Notes: generated by a model from the letters alone, not told the origin. 11,311 bases of DNA from Pseudomonadota bacterium (GCA_030836725.1 JAUPLV010000066.1:1-11311), one strand, 5' to 3'; positions 1 to 9,595 are shown, counted from the stretch's first letter. A program made the numbers and translations.

Positions 1-58
1 TGGCGGCGTTGCTCGTCGTTGCCATAGACCGAACTATGTCGCCTCCTCGCGCCTTGCC
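1..58. repeat. Imperfect inverted repeat at left edge
   Basis: The arms CATAG (23-27) and CTATG (34-38) form a 5-bp stem around a 6-base loop. An outer GGCG (5-8) / CGCC (50-53) pair frames it, with GC-rich, non-complementary sequence between. It resembles intergenic hairpin elements I remember from betaproteobacterial genomes, but that is recollection only. It could also be the edge of something cut by the window. No coding sequence was recognised here. Confidence 0.3.
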
Positions 59-107
59 CTGCGAAAAAAATCCATCCGTTTTACCTTGTTACCCTATTTC
101 CGATTCA

Positions 108-121
108 CGACACTAGTGTCG
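108..121. promoter_or_regulatory. 14-bp perfect palindrome upstream of dapA
   Basis: CGACACTAGTGTCG is fully self-complementary over 14 bases, centred between 114 and 115. Perfect palindromes of this size in an AT-richer upstream region are typical operators for dimeric regulators. If the -10 box at 163-168 is real, its centre lies near -60, where class I activators bind. The regulator is unknown and a chance palindrome cannot be excluded. Confidence 0.35.
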
Positions 122-162
122 CAAATCTGAATTTAAGAAAAACCCGGCACGACCAGATAGAT

Positions 163-168
163 TAGAAT
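163..168 (+). promoter_or_regulatory. Possible -10 box for dapA
   Basis: TAGAAT matches the sigma-70 -10 consensus at five of six positions and lies about 50 bases before the dapA start. The expected -35 position (about 140-145) reads AAACCC and is poor. If this is a promoter, it would probably need an activator, which fits the palindrome upstream. Confidence 0.3.
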
Positions 169-218
169 GCGGGGTTTATCGTCCTATCGTCGGCAACGAC
201 AAGAGCAGCGGAAACAAC

Positions 219-1109
219 ATGGCAGAAATAAATAGGGCCAGAGGAAGCCTGGTTGCGATAGTCACCCCCATGTCGGAAGACGGCGCGCTCGACCTCGACG
301 CGCTGCGCCGTCTGGTCGACTGGCATGTCGCGGAAGGGACGGACGGCATCGTCGTCGTCGGCACCACCGGCGAGTCGCCGACGGTGAGTTTTGACGAGCA
401 TTGCACGCTGATCCGCGCCACCGTCGAACAGGTCGCCGGGCGGGTTCCGGTGATCGCCGGAACCGGCGCCAATTCGACCGCCGAGGCGATCGAACTCACC
501 GAATGCGCCAAACGCGCGGGCGCCCAGGCAGGGCTGTCGGTGGTGCCCTACTACAACAAGCCCACCCAGGAAGGCCTCTACCGGCATTACCGGAAGATCG
601 CCGAAACAGTCGACCTGCCGCTGATCCTGTACAACGTCCCGGGACGCACGGTGGCCGACCTGACCAACGACACCGCGCTGCGCCTGGCCGATGTGCCCGG
701 CATCGTCGGCATCAAGGATGCCACCGGCAGCATGGAGCGCGCCGCCGACCTGCTGCGCCGCGCGCCGAAGGATTTCGCGCTGTACAGCGGCGACGACGCC
801 TCGGCGATGCCGTTCATGCTGCTGGGCGGGCATGGCGTCATTTCGGTCACGGCCAACGTCGCGCCTAAGCTGATGCACGAGATGTGCGAGTCGGCGTTCG
901 CAGGAAACCTGGCGCGCGCGCGCGAACTCAACAACGTGCTGCTGCCGCTGCACAGCAAGCTGTTTGTCGAAGCCAACCCGATTCCGGTCAAGTGGGCCTG
1001 CGCCGAACTGGGGCTGATCCCCGCCGGCCTGCGCCTGCCGCTGACCCCGCTGTCTGCCGGATTGCACGATACCCTGCGTGACGCGCTGCGCCATGCCGGT
1101 TTGATGTAA
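219..1109 (+). CDS. dapA: 4-hydroxy-tetrahydrodipicolinate synthase
   Basis: DapA condenses pyruvate with aspartate semialdehyde, the committed step to diaminopimelate and lysine in the cytoplasm. The 296 residues match the usual length of about 292. The family residues are all visible: the TTGES loop at 49-53 with both threonines, Tyr112 in VVPYYNKP, Tyr138 and Arg143 in the YNVPGRT segment, and the Schiff-base Lys166 in GIKDATGS. These sit five residues beyond the E. coli numbering, which fits a slightly longer N-terminus. The ATG is preceded by a weak purine stretch (GCGGAA, about 208-213). bamC follows 21 bp after the stop, so the two are probably co-transcribed, as dapA and bamC (nlpB/dapX) are in E. 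coli. Confidence 0.97.
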   Translation: MAEINRARGSLVAIVTPMSEDGALDLDALRRLVDWHVAEGTDGIVVVGTTGESPTVSFDEHCTLIRATVEQVAGRVPVIAGTGANSTAEAIELTECAKRAGAQAGLSVVPYYNKPTQEGLYRHYRKIAETVDLPLILYNVPGRTVADLTNDTALRLADVPGIVGIKDATGSMERAADLLRRAPKDFALYSGDDASAMPFMLLGGHGVISVTANVAPKLMHEMCESAFAGNLARARELNNVLLPLHSKLFVEANPIPVKWACAELGLIPAGLRLPLTPLSAGLHDTLRDALRHAGLM

Positions 1110-1130
1110 GCCCATCGTTTAGGACACCTT

Positions 1131-2234
1131 ATGCGTTTATTGCCCCTGTTTTTGATGCTTGCCCTGACCGCCTCGGGCTGCGGCATCATGGAATCCAAGA
1201 AGATCGACTACAAATCGGCCGGCAAGCTGCCGACGCTGGAAGTCCCGCCCGATCTCACGGCGCCGGCTGGGGACAATCGCTACGCGATTCCCGACACCCA
1301 GGGCAGCGGGACCGCAAGCCTGTCGACCTTCAGCCAGGAGCGCAGGGCCGGGCCGGCCGCATCGAGCGCCTTGCTGCCCGCCCAGGACAAGGCGCGCATC
1401 GAGCGCGCCGGCACCCAGCGCTGGCTGGTGGTACAGGCGACGCCGCAACAGGTGTGGCCGGTTATCAAGGATTTCTGGCAGGAGACCGGTTTCATCATCA
1501 ATATGGAATCGCCCGAAACCGGCGTGATCGAGACGGACTGGACGGAAAACCGCGCCAAGATTCCGCAGGATGCGATTCGCCGCACGCTCGGCAGGGTGCT
1601 CGACGGCCTGTATTCCACGCCCGAGCGCGACAAATTTCGCACGCGCATCGAGGCGGGCAAGGATGGCGGCACCGAAATCTACATCAGCCACCGCGGCATG
1701 ATGGAAATCTATACTACCGAAGCCCAGGACAAGACCGTGTGGCAGCCGCGCCCGGCCGATCCCGAACTTGAGGCCGAAATGCTGCGCCGCCTGATGGTTC
1801 GCTTTGGGGTGGAGAAGGAACAGGCCGCGAGCCTCTTGGCCAGGCAGCAGACGCCGGAGCAGGCGCGCATCGTCAAGGAAGCGGGAATCCAGGCGCTGGA
1901 AATGGACGAGAGTTTCGACCGCGCATGGCGTCGCGTCGGTTTGGCGCTCGACCGCGTCGGCTTCGCGGTGGAAGACCGCGATCGCGCCAAGGGCGTGTAT
2001 TTCGTGCGCTACATCGACCCCGAGGCCGACAACGACAGCAAGCGCGACGAGGGCATTTTTGCCAGGCTGGCCTTCTGGCGCGGCAAGAAGACACAGGCTT
2101 CGCCGCAGTTGCAGATCGTGGTGAGCGAGACCGGCGAAAAGAGCCGCGTCACCGTCGGCGGCGCCGACGGCAAGCCGGCCGAAGCCGGTACTCAGACCCG
2201 CATCATCAGCCTGCTGCACAAAGAATTGAAGTGA
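1131..2234 (+). CDS. bamC: Outer-membrane assembly lipoprotein BamC
   Basis: This is a lipoprotein of the BAM complex, which inserts beta-barrel proteins into the outer membrane. The 367-aa protein starts with a short lipoprotein signal ending LTASGC, so Cys17 would be lipidated. A stretch with KLPTLEVPPDLTAP (about 32-45) resembles the conserved unstructured BamC segment that binds BamD. Two helix-grip-like domains follow (about 90-215 and 235-367, inferred from the family). An AGGA at 1121-1124 is a good ribosome binding site for the ATG. The gene lies just after dapA, its classic partner, and its TGA overlaps the next ATG by one base. The call rests on position, lipobox and N-terminal motif; betaproteobacterial BamC is divergent from the E. 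coli protein. Confidence 0.88.
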   Translation: MRLLPLFLMLALTASGCGIMESKKIDYKSAGKLPTLEVPPDLTAPAGDNRYAIPDTQGSGTASLSTFSQERRAGPAASSALLPAQDKARIERAGTQRWLVVQATPQQVWPVIKDFWQETGFIINMESPETGVIETDWTENRAKIPQDAIRRTLGRVLDGLYSTPERDKFRTRIEAGKDGGTEIYISHRGMMEIYTTEAQDKTVWQPRPADPELEAEMLRRLMVRFGVEKEQAASLLARQQTPEQARIVKEAGIQALEMDESFDRAWRRVGLALDRVGFAVEDRDRAKGVYFVRYIDPEADNDSKRDEGIFARLAFWRGKKTQASPQLQIVVSETGEKSRVTVGGADGKPAEAGTQTRIISLLHKELK

Positions 2235-2992
2235 TGCGGTTTGCCAGCCTTGGCAGCGGCAGCGAAGGAAATGCTCTGGTGGTCGAGGCCGGCACGACCC
2301 GGGTGCTGATGGATTGCGGTTTCGGCCTGGCCGACAGCGTGGCGCGGCTGGCCCGGCTGGGTTTGCAGGCGGCCGATCTGGCCGGTATCGTGGTGACCCA
2401 CGAACACGGCGACCATCTCGGCGGGGTGGGGCGACTGGCGCGCAAGCACAGGCTGCCGGTGTGGCTGACCGCCGGAACGCTGGCGATGGCGCAGGATCTC
2501 GACGGAGTGGCGGTGCAGGTGATCGACAGCCACGAGCCGTTCGCGCTGGACGGGCTGGAAATCCAGCCCTTTCCGGTGCCGCACGATGCGCGCGAACCGG
2601 TGCAGTACATCTTCGGCGACGGCGACCGCAAGCTCGGGGTGCTGACCGATACCGGCTGCGGCACGCCGCATATCGAGGCCATGCTGGCCGGCGTCGACGC
2701 GCTGGTGCTGGAATGCAACCACGACGCAACGATGCTGGAAAACGGCCCGTACCCGGCGAGCCTCAAGCGCCGGGTGGGCGGCCGTTTCGGCCACCTGGAA
2801 AACAGCCAGTCGGCGGCTTTGCTGGACAAGCTGAAACATGAAAAATTGCAGTGCGTGATGGCGGCGCACGTATCCAGGAAGAACAATACCTCCGGGCTGG
2901 CGCAGCGCGCGCTGGCCCAGGTGCTGAATTGCGCGGACGACGACGTGCGCGTGGCCTGCCAGACGACGGGCTTCGACTGGATCCGGATTTAG
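2234..2992 (+). CDS. MBL-fold metallohydrolase, YycJ/WalJ-like
   Basis: This is a 252-aa cytoplasmic metallo-beta-lactamase-fold protein, probably a di-metal hydrolase or nuclease. The family opening SLGSGSEGNALVV is at 5-17. The metal-binding HxHxDH motif is HEHGDH at 56-61. Further likely ligands are His117 in VPHDA, Asp139 in LTDTG, the ECNHD segment at 160-164 and His212. This order matches the YycJ/WalJ (VicX) group, some of which have 5'-3' exonuclease activity linked to mismatch repair; that role here is inference. The ATG at 2234 overlaps the bamC stop as TGATG, indicating translational coupling. The same frame is open further upstream inside bamC, but the conserved N-terminus fixes the start here. 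Confidence 0.9.
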   Translation: MRFASLGSGSEGNALVVEAGTTRVLMDCGFGLADSVARLARLGLQAADLAGIVVTHEHGDHLGGVGRLARKHRLPVWLTAGTLAMAQDLDGVAVQVIDSHEPFALDGLEIQPFPVPHDAREPVQYIFGDGDRKLGVLTDTGCGTPHIEAMLAGVDALVLECNHDATMLENGPYPASLKRRVGGRFGHLENSQSAALLDKLKHEKLQCVMAAHVSRKNNTSGLAQRALAQVLNCADDDVRVACQTTGFDWIRI

Positions 2993-3048
2993 CCGGGCCG
3001 GGCGTTTGATCGACCCTTAATCGAACCAGAGATTTAACTGGACAGACT

Positions 3049-4454
<1,406 letters not shown>

Positions 4455-4458
<4 letters not shown>

Positions 4459-4805
4459 ACTGGGAAATCATCCTGCTGGTGTTGTTCGGCGCGGTTGCCT
4501 GGTACTGGTACGCCGGAATGCAGGCGCGCGAGCAGGCCATAGCGGTCGGCCGCCGCGCCTGCGCCGACGCCGGCCTGCAGTTTCTGGACGAGAGCGTGGC
4601 CTTGAGCCGAACCCGCTTCGCACGCAACAGCCATGGCCAACTGCAGTTTCAGCGCGACTACCGCTTCGAGTTTTCCAACACCGGCGACAACCGCCGTCCC
4701 GGCGTCATCCGCATGCTGGGCGACCGCGTCGAATGGGTCAGCCTTGACGGGGAATGGCACACGGGACAAAGCGCCGAAGTGGTTCGACTACGCGATTTGC
4801 ATTAG
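4455..4805 (+). CDS. Small membrane-anchored DUF3301-like protein
   Basis: This is a 116-aa protein of unknown function. Residues 4-22 form one hydrophobic, tryptophan/tyrosine-rich segment, probably an N-terminal membrane anchor. A soluble region follows with the pattern I associate with DUF3301: RRACADAGLQFLDESVALSR (33-52) and later YRFEFSNTGDNR. The GTG start overlaps the helicase stop as GTGA (4 bp), a clear sign of translational coupling. The DUF3301 assignment comes from remembered sequence resemblance, not a search. Coupling to a helicase gene need not mean a shared function. Confidence 0.82.
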
Positions 4806-4903
4806 GCAATCGCTGGGTTCGACCGCAGGCGGGCGAGGGCGGCGAAAGCCGATCGCCGGCACGCTATTTGATCGGGCGGCTGCGGCTTGCGCGGGGCCTC
4901 GGG

Positions 4904-4909
4904 TAAAAT
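4904..4909 (+). promoter_or_regulatory. Possible -10 box overlapping scpA start
   Basis: TAAAAT overlaps the first two bases of the ATG at 4908 and ends 7 bases before the second ATG at 4917. Transcription initiating at the usual distance would begin at or next to that second ATG, giving a leaderless scpA message. No good -35 lies at standard spacing, so this may be chance. Confidence 0.2.
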
Positions 4910-5738
4910 GACCACCATGACCGTCGCCGATCCTCTCGCCACGCAACTCATCGCCGTACCGCACGCACCGATCATCAAGGTGCGCGGCGAGTTGCTCACC
5001 GAGCTGCCGCAGGATCTTTACATTCCGCCCGACGCGCTCGAGATCTTTCTCGACGCCTTCGAAGGCCCGCTCGACCTGCTGCTTTATCTGATCCGCCGTC
5101 AGAACCTCGACGTGCTGGACATCCCGATGGCGGCGCTGACCAAACAGTACATGGCTTATGTCGAGGCGGCACGCGCCACCCGGCTGGAACTGGCGGCGGA
5201 ATATCTGCTGATGGCGGCGATGCTGATCGACATCAAGTCGCGCATGCTGTTGCCGCGTCGCGAACAAGCCGAGGAAGCGAACGAAGGCGACGACCCGCGT
5301 GCCGAGCTGGTGCGCCGCCTGCTGGAATACGAGCAGATGAAGCTTGCCGGCCAGCATCTCGATTCCATCCCGCAAGCCGGGCGCGACTTCGACACGGTCA
5401 GCGTGTTCCTGCCGGCGGCGGCCAAACGCCTGCCGAGCCTGCATCCCGAGGAACTCGCCGCCGCCTGGCTGGCGATCCTGTCGCGCGCGAAGAACCGCAC
5501 CCACCATCGCATCGGCCGGCAGGAGCTGTCGATCCGCGAACACATGAGCCGGATCCTGAAGCGGCTGACGCCCGGCGAATTCGTGGAATTCAAGGATTTG
5601 TTTCCGGAAGCCTCGACCGTGCATGAACTGGTGGTCAGCTTCCTCGCCGTGCTGGAACTGACCAAGGAAACCCTGCTCGACGTGACGCAGGCCGAACCGT
5701 TCGCTCCCATTTACGTAAAGCTCCATGAATCCGCTTGA
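4908..5738 (+). CDS. scpA: Segregation and condensation protein A
   Basis: ScpA is the kleisin that bridges SMC heads and recruits ScpB for chromosome compaction and segregation. The N-terminal domain contains the family signature [20 protein letters not shown] followed by [11 protein letters not shown]. The conserved helix [19 protein letters not shown] comes next, then an acidic linker, and a C-terminal winged-helix region ends near [10 protein letters not shown]. From ATG 4908 the protein is 276 aa, a normal length. A second in-frame ATG at 4917 is equally possible; a TTG at 4887 extends the frame but looks unlikely. No strong ribosome binding site precedes either ATG. The end overlaps scpB by 14 bp, so the two are coupled. 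About 100 bp of non-coding sequence precede it, with a small GAAA-loop hairpin at 4840-4851. Confidence 0.95.
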   Translation: MTTMTVADPLATQLIAVPHAPIIKVRGELLTELPQDLYIPPDALEIFLDAFEGPLDLLLYLIRRQNLDVLDIPMAALTKQYMAYVEAARATRLELAAEYLLMAAMLIDIKSRMLLPRREQAEEANEGDDPRAELVRRLLEYEQMKLAGQHLDSIPQAGRDFDTVSVFLPAAAKRLPSLHPEELAAAWLAILSRAKNRTHHRIGRQELSIREHMSRILKRLTPGEFVEFKDLFPEASTVHELVVSFLAVLELTKETLLDVTQAEPFAPIYVKLHESA

Positions 5739-6417
5739 AAAACCCGAAGACTTGAAGGTCGTGCTGGAAGCCGCGCTGCTGGCGGCGGTCGAGCCGTTGT
5801 CGCTCACCGAACTCAAGCGCATGTTCGTCGAGCAGGAGTCGTCCGATCAGGGCCTGGCCAACGACGTGCTGCGCCGCGCACTGGAAGAATTGCGGGCGCA
5901 GTGGCATGGCCGCGGGGTCGAACTGGTGCAGGTGGCCGACGGCTGGCGCTTTCAGACGCGCGCCGAGATGCAGCCCTGGCTGTCGCGGCTGAAGAACGAG
6001 AAGCCGCCGCGCTATTCGCGCGCGGTGCTGGAAACGCTCGCCATCATCGCCTACCGCCAGCCGGTGACGCGCGGCGATATCGAGGATATCCGCGGCGTAT
6101 CGGTCAATCCCAACATCGTCAAGACCCTGGAAGAGCGCGGCTGGATCGAGGCCATCGGCCATCGCGACGTGCCGGGCCGACCGACGCTGTTCGGCACCAC
6201 CGGGCATTTTCTCAGCGATCTTGGGCTCGTCACGCTGTCGGAATTGCCGCCGCTGGAAGAGCTCGGTCATCTCGTCACTCCCGATGAAACTGCATTAATC
6301 CCGGAATTGCTGGACAATGGCGTCCCAAGTACGTTTGGAGCGGTGATCGAAACCGCCCGCGTCGACGCCGCGTCTGCCAGCACCGCGGCGGCCAGCCCCG
6401 TTACCGAGATTTCCTGA
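5725..6417 (+). CDS. scpB: Segregation and condensation protein B
   Basis: ScpB forms a dimer of two winged-helix domains that binds ScpA in the SMC-ScpAB condensin. The 230-aa protein shows the typical opening [20 protein letters not shown], with the first winged helix at about 8-85. The highly conserved second-domain stretch [20 protein letters not shown] is followed by the family pattern [17 protein letters not shown] and GRPTLFGTT. The last 40 residues are Ala/Ser/Thr-rich and probably disordered. The ATG lies inside the 3' end of scpA in another frame. rluB starts 2 bp after the stop, the common scpA-scpB-rluB order in proteobacteria. Confidence 0.96.
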   Translation: MNPLEKPEDLKVVLEAALLAAVEPLSLTELKRMFVEQESSDQGLANDVLRRALEELRAQWHGRGVELVQVADGWRFQTRAEMQPWLSRLKNEKPPRYSRAVLETLAIIAYRQPVTRGDIEDIRGVSVNPNIVKTLEERGWIEAIGHRDVPGRPTLFGTTGHFLSDLGLVTLSELPPLEELGHLVTPDETALIPELLDNGVPSTFGAVIETARVDAASASTAAASPVTEIS

Positions 6418-6419
6418 AT

Positions 6420-7313
6420 ATGTCACGCCCGCCCGCATCCCCTATCCGCCGTTCGCCCACCGCTCCCATGGGGCGCGCGGCAAGCCGCCTGCAGCAGGCC
6501 ACCGCGCCCGAGGCTGCCAGCGAACGCCTGCAAAAGGCGCTGGCCTCGGCCGGGCTGGGCTCGCGCCGCGAAATGGAGGAATGGATCGCCGAGGGCCGCG
6601 TGCAGGTCAATGGCGAAACCGCTGCGATCGGCAGCAAGGTCGGCCCGCGCGACGTGGTCAAGGTCAGCGGCCGCCGAGTCTACCTGCGCTTCGATGAAAA
6701 GCGCACCCGTATCCTGATCTATCACAAGTCGGAAGGCGAAATCGTCACCCGCGACGACCCCAAGGACCGCGCCACCGTGTTCGACGCCCTGCCCAGGCTG
6801 CGCGGCGCCAAATGGATCGCCATCGGCCGGCTGGACTACAACACCGACGGCCTGATGATCTTCACCACATCGGGTGAGCTTGCCAACAATCTGATGCACC
6901 CGCGCTTCGAGGTCGAGCGCGAATATGCGGTGCGGGTGCTGGGCGAACTGAGCGAGGACATGATCGCGCAACTGCTGGCCGGGGTTGAACTCGATGACGG
7001 CCCCGCCCAGTTGCAGAGCTGCTTCGCCGCGGGCGGGGAGGGCGCCAATCGCTGGTATCGCGTCATCATCAAGGAAGGCCGCAAGCGCGAAGTGCGGCGG
7101 CTGTTCGAACACTTCGGCCTGACCGTGTCGCGCCTGACCCGGATCCGGTTTGGCCCGATCGCGCTGCCGCCGCAGCTGCGTCGCGGACAGAAAATGGAGC
7201 TCGACGACGATCTGGTCGCCCAAGTTCTTGAATGGGCCGGCATGGCGCCCAGCCCGCGCCGGCAAACCCGTGGGGTGCCCGACAAGCACAGCCGCAAGCC
7301 GCGCATCCGTTGA
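6420..7313 (+). CDS. rluB: 23S rRNA pseudouridine synthase, RluB family
   Basis: RluB-type enzymes convert a uridine of 23S rRNA (U2605 in E. coli) to pseudouridine. The 297-aa protein has an S4 RNA-binding domain (about 34-85, starting SERLQKALASAGLGSRREME). A catalytic domain follows with GRLDYNTDGL, in which Asp139 is the nucleophile, and with the later REVRRLFEHFGLTVSRL motif. The C-terminal end is basic and proline-rich. The first 30 residues are Arg/Pro/Ala-rich without homologous character, so initiation at a later codon such as ATG 6468 (residue 17) is possible; neither start has a clear ribosome binding site. Position after scpB supports RluB over RluE or RluF. Confidence 0.92.
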   Translation: MSRPPASPIRRSPTAPMGRAASRLQQATAPEAASERLQKALASAGLGSRREMEEWIAEGRVQVNGETAAIGSKVGPRDVVKVSGRRVYLRFDEKRTRILIYHKSEGEIVTRDDPKDRATVFDALPRLRGAKWIAIGRLDYNTDGLMIFTTSGELANNLMHPRFEVEREYAVRVLGELSEDMIAQLLAGVELDDGPAQLQSCFAAGGEGANRWYRVIIKEGRKREVRRLFEHFGLTVSRLTRIRFGPIALPPQLRRGQKMELDDDLVAQVLEWAGMAPSPRRQTRGVPDKHSRKPRIR

Positions 7314-7323
7314 TGGAATCATC

Positions 7324-7968
7324 ATGAAACTGATATTGGCCGACGATCACACTTTGTTCCGCAACGGACTGGCCTTGCTGTTGAAGGCGAATTGCGCCGG
7401 TTGCGAGATATGGGCGGGCGACGATCTGGAGGCCGCGCTTGCCGAGGCCGCGGCGCACCCCGACGCCGATGTCGCGCTGCTCGACCTCAACATGCCGGGC
7501 ATGGAGGGGGTGCAGGGAATCCGGCGTTTCGTGCAAAGGAATCCCTCGCTCCCTGTGATCATCCTGACCGGCGTCGAGGAGCCGCAGAAAATCCAGGAGG
7601 TGCTGTCGGCGGGCGCTTTGGGATTCATTCCAAAAAGCTCCACCCCCGCCGTGATGTTGTCCGCGATCCAGCTGGTGCTCTCGGGGGGAACCTATCTTCC
7701 TCCGCAAATCCTTTCCGGCGCTTCGACTTCCGCGCAGATGCCGGACTTCAGGAATGCCCGTCCTCGCGCTCCAACCCAGCTAACCGAGCGCCAGATGCAG
7801 GTGCTGCGCCTTCTGGCCGACGGCAAGCCCAACAAGCACATCTGCCGGGAGCTCGATATCGAGGAGGGCACCGTCAAGGCGCACATCGCTACCGTTTTTC
7901 GGGTTCTGGATGTGACCAACCGCACCGAGGCGGCAAACGTCGCGCGGGAAATGGGAATGCTGGACTGA
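7324..7968 (+). CDS. NarL/LuxR-family response regulator
   Basis: This is a 214-aa two-component response regulator. The receiver domain (about 1-120) has the acidic pair Asp7-Asp8, phospho-acceptor Asp54 in LLDLNMPG, Thr82 in IILTG and Lys104 in IPKS, so it should be phosphorylatable. A short linker leads to a LuxR-type helix-turn-helix (about 150-212) with LTERQMQVLRLLADGKPNKH and EGTVKAHIATVFRVLDVTNR. The ATG follows the rluB stop by 10 bp with a GGA at 7315-7317, so it is probably read through from the scpAB-rluB unit. No histidine kinase is in the window, so partner and target genes cannot be inferred. A hairpin just downstream probably ends the transcript. Confidence 0.93.
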   Translation: MKLILADDHTLFRNGLALLLKANCAGCEIWAGDDLEAALAEAAAHPDADVALLDLNMPGMEGVQGIRRFVQRNPSLPVIILTGVEEPQKIQEVLSAGALGFIPKSSTPAVMLSAIQLVLSGGTYLPPQILSGASTSAQMPDFRNARPRAPTQLTERQMQVLRLLADGKPNKHICRELDIEEGTVKAHIATVFRVLDVTNRTEAANVAREMGMLD

Positions 7969-7985
7969 GTCGTCGCTGAATTTCC

Positions 7986-8019
7986 CCCGGCTTTGATTAT
8001 GGGTATGAAAGCCGGGTTT
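7986..8019 (+). terminator. Probable intrinsic terminator after response regulator
   Basis: The arms CCCGGCTTT (7986-7994) and AAAGCCGGG (8008-8016) pair perfectly over 9 bp around a 13-base loop, followed by TTT and, a few bases later, a longer T run (about 8026-8032). It begins 17 bases after the response-regulator stop and separates it from the next gene. The immediate T tract is short, so efficiency may be modest. The A/T arm ends could allow some activity in both directions. Confidence 0.6.
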
Positions 8020-8051
8020 ACACTTCGTTTTTTCTCATTCGACCGCTGCGT

Positions 8052-8062
8052 CGGGAGGAGGA
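8052..8062 (+). promoter_or_regulatory. Very strong Shine-Dalgarno for the DUF4139 gene
   Basis: A CGGGAGGAGGA stretch lies immediately upstream of the ATG at 8067 and contains two overlapping GGAGG-type cores. It is much stronger than the ribosome binding sites of the other genes here, suggesting high translation of this exported protein and fixing its start. Confidence 0.7.
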
Positions 8063-8066
8063 CCAG

Positions 8067-9524
8067 ATGATTTCCGGAATCGTGACCCGACCCAAAATCT
8101 CGCACGCGGCTTTTGCCGGGCTGCTTGCCATACCCCTGTGCGTCTGGGCGGCGGCGCCCGATGAAATCGTCAGCACCGCATCGGATCAGCAGGGCGTGGC
8201 GGTGACCATCTACAACGACAACCTGGCGCTGGTGAAGGATGCGCGCCGGGTCAGGCTCGGGCGCGACTTCAATCGGTTGGCCTGGCGGGAAGTGTCGGCG
8301 CAGATGCAGCCGGAAACCGCGCAGTTGCGCAACGTGTCGAGTCCCGCCGGGTTTCGGCTGCAGGAGCAGAATTTCGACTTCGACCTGTTGACGCCGCAGA
8401 AACTGCTGGAAAAATACGTCGGGCGCGAGGTCGGCGTGATCCGTACGCATCCGACTACCGGCGCGGAAACCCGCGAAACCGCCACCGTGCTGGCGACCAA
8501 CGGCGGCGTGGTGCTCAAGTTCGCCGATCGCATCGAAACCGGGGTGCCGGGGCGGCTGGCGTTTACGGGGGTGCCCGATACGCTGCGCGACAAACCCACA
8601 CTGGTCATTTCGCTCATCAATTCGACAGCCGGCCCGCAGAATCTCGAACTGTCATACCTCACCCACGGCCTGTCATGGCGTGCCGACTACGTTGCCGAAC
8701 TGAACGAGCGCGACGACCAGCTCGACCTCAACGGCTGGGTGACGCTAACCAACAAGAGCGGGGCGGCCTATCAGGATGCCAGGCTGCAACTGGTGGCGGG
8801 CGACCTCAACCGGGTGCGCGATGAACAGATGCCGACCCGCGCCCTCATGCCCATGGCGGCCAAGGTGGCCGAGGCGGCCGACATGCAGCAGGAGTCCCTG
8901 TTCGAATACCATTTGTACACGCTGCAACGTCCTACCACGCTGGCGGAGAATCAGACCAAGCAGGTGGCACTGATGTCGGCGACACGGGTGCTGGTGAAGA
9001 AAGAGTTCCTGCTCCAGGGGGATAACTATTACTACTCGGGGCAGTACGGCGAACTTGGCCAGAAGATGAAAGTTGGCGTGTTCGTCGAATTCGTCAACAA
9101 GGGCGAAGGTCTCGGCATTCCTTTGCCCAAGGGCGTGATCCGGATGTACAAGAAGGACAGCCAGGGCAACGCGCAGTTCGTTGGCGAGGATCGGATCGAT
9201 CACACGCCGAAGAACGAAACGGTTCGCCTGAAGCTGGGCGATGCCTTCGACCTGACCGCCGACAGGAAGCAGACCGCATTCCAGAAACTGGCCGGCACCG
9301 GCCGCTACAACTACGTGTATGAGTCGGCCTATGAAATCGTGCTGAAAAACGCCAAGCCGGAAGCGGTGACGGTCACCGTGCGCGAGCCGATGCCGGGCGA
9401 CTGGACGATGGTGAGCGAATCGCAGCCGCACGCCAAGGCCGCATCCGGCACCGCCGAATGGCAGGTGCTGGTCCCCGCCGAGGGCAAGGCGACGCTGACC
9501 TGGCGCGTGCGCGTCAGGTACTGA
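8067..9524 (+). CDS. Exported DUF4139-domain protein
   Basis: This is a 485-aa protein of unknown function. Residues 1-30 look like a Sec signal peptide: a basic start, a hydrophobic core and a likely cleavage after Ala29 or Ala30 in CVWAAAPDE. The mature part carries the pattern I associate with DUF4139: VTIYNDNLALVKDARRV near the start, LSYLTHGLSWRADYVAEL in the middle, then GWVTLTNKSGAAYQDARLQL followed by VAGDLN. The rest is predicted mostly beta, ending TLTWRVRVRY, with no transmembrane anchor or catalytic motif visible. It is flanked by hairpins (7986-8016 and 9596-9632), suggesting it is transcribed alone. Periplasmic location is inferred; the DUF assignment is from resemblance, not a search. 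Confidence 0.9.
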   Translation: MISGIVTRPKISHAAFAGLLAIPLCVWAAAPDEIVSTASDQQGVAVTIYNDNLALVKDARRVRLGRDFNRLAWREVSAQMQPETAQLRNVSSPAGFRLQEQNFDFDLLTPQKLLEKYVGREVGVIRTHPTTGAETRETATVLATNGGVVLKFADRIETGVPGRLAFTGVPDTLRDKPTLVISLINSTAGPQNLELSYLTHGLSWRADYVAELNERDDQLDLNGWVTLTNKSGAAYQDARLQLVAGDLNRVRDEQMPTRALMPMAAKVAEAADMQQESLFEYHLYTLQRPTTLAENQTKQVALMSATRVLVKKEFLLQGDNYYYSGQYGELGQKMKVGVFVEFVNKGEGLGIPLPKGVIRMYKKDSQGNAQFVGEDRIDHTPKNETVRLKLGDAFDLTADRKQTAFQKLAGTGRYNYVYESAYEIVLKNAKPEAVTVTVREPMPGDWTMVSESQPHAKAASGTAEWQVLVPAEGKATLTWRVRVRY

Positions 9525-9595
9525 GTCCGCGTCCGTTGCCATTGCTGCCCCTGGTTGTCGAGGTGTGTGGGCCGGGCTTCGAAGGTATCATAGGC

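Noticed and set aside
162..1115. Long minus-strand open frame opposite dapA
   Set aside because: It is a shadow of a GC-rich gene: low-complexity Gln/Arg/Val/Gly composition, no recognisable motifs, and dapA on the other strand is certain.
1137..2729. 530-codon minus-strand open frame opposite bamC and the MBL gene
   Set aside because: Arg/Ala/Pro-rich translation typical of antisense GC-rich DNA; it spans two clear genes on the + strand.
8017..8066. Promoter for the DUF4139 gene between the terminator and its start
   Set aside because: A weak TTGATT...TTTACA arrangement overlaps the terminator hairpin but the -10 match is poor, so it is not claimed.
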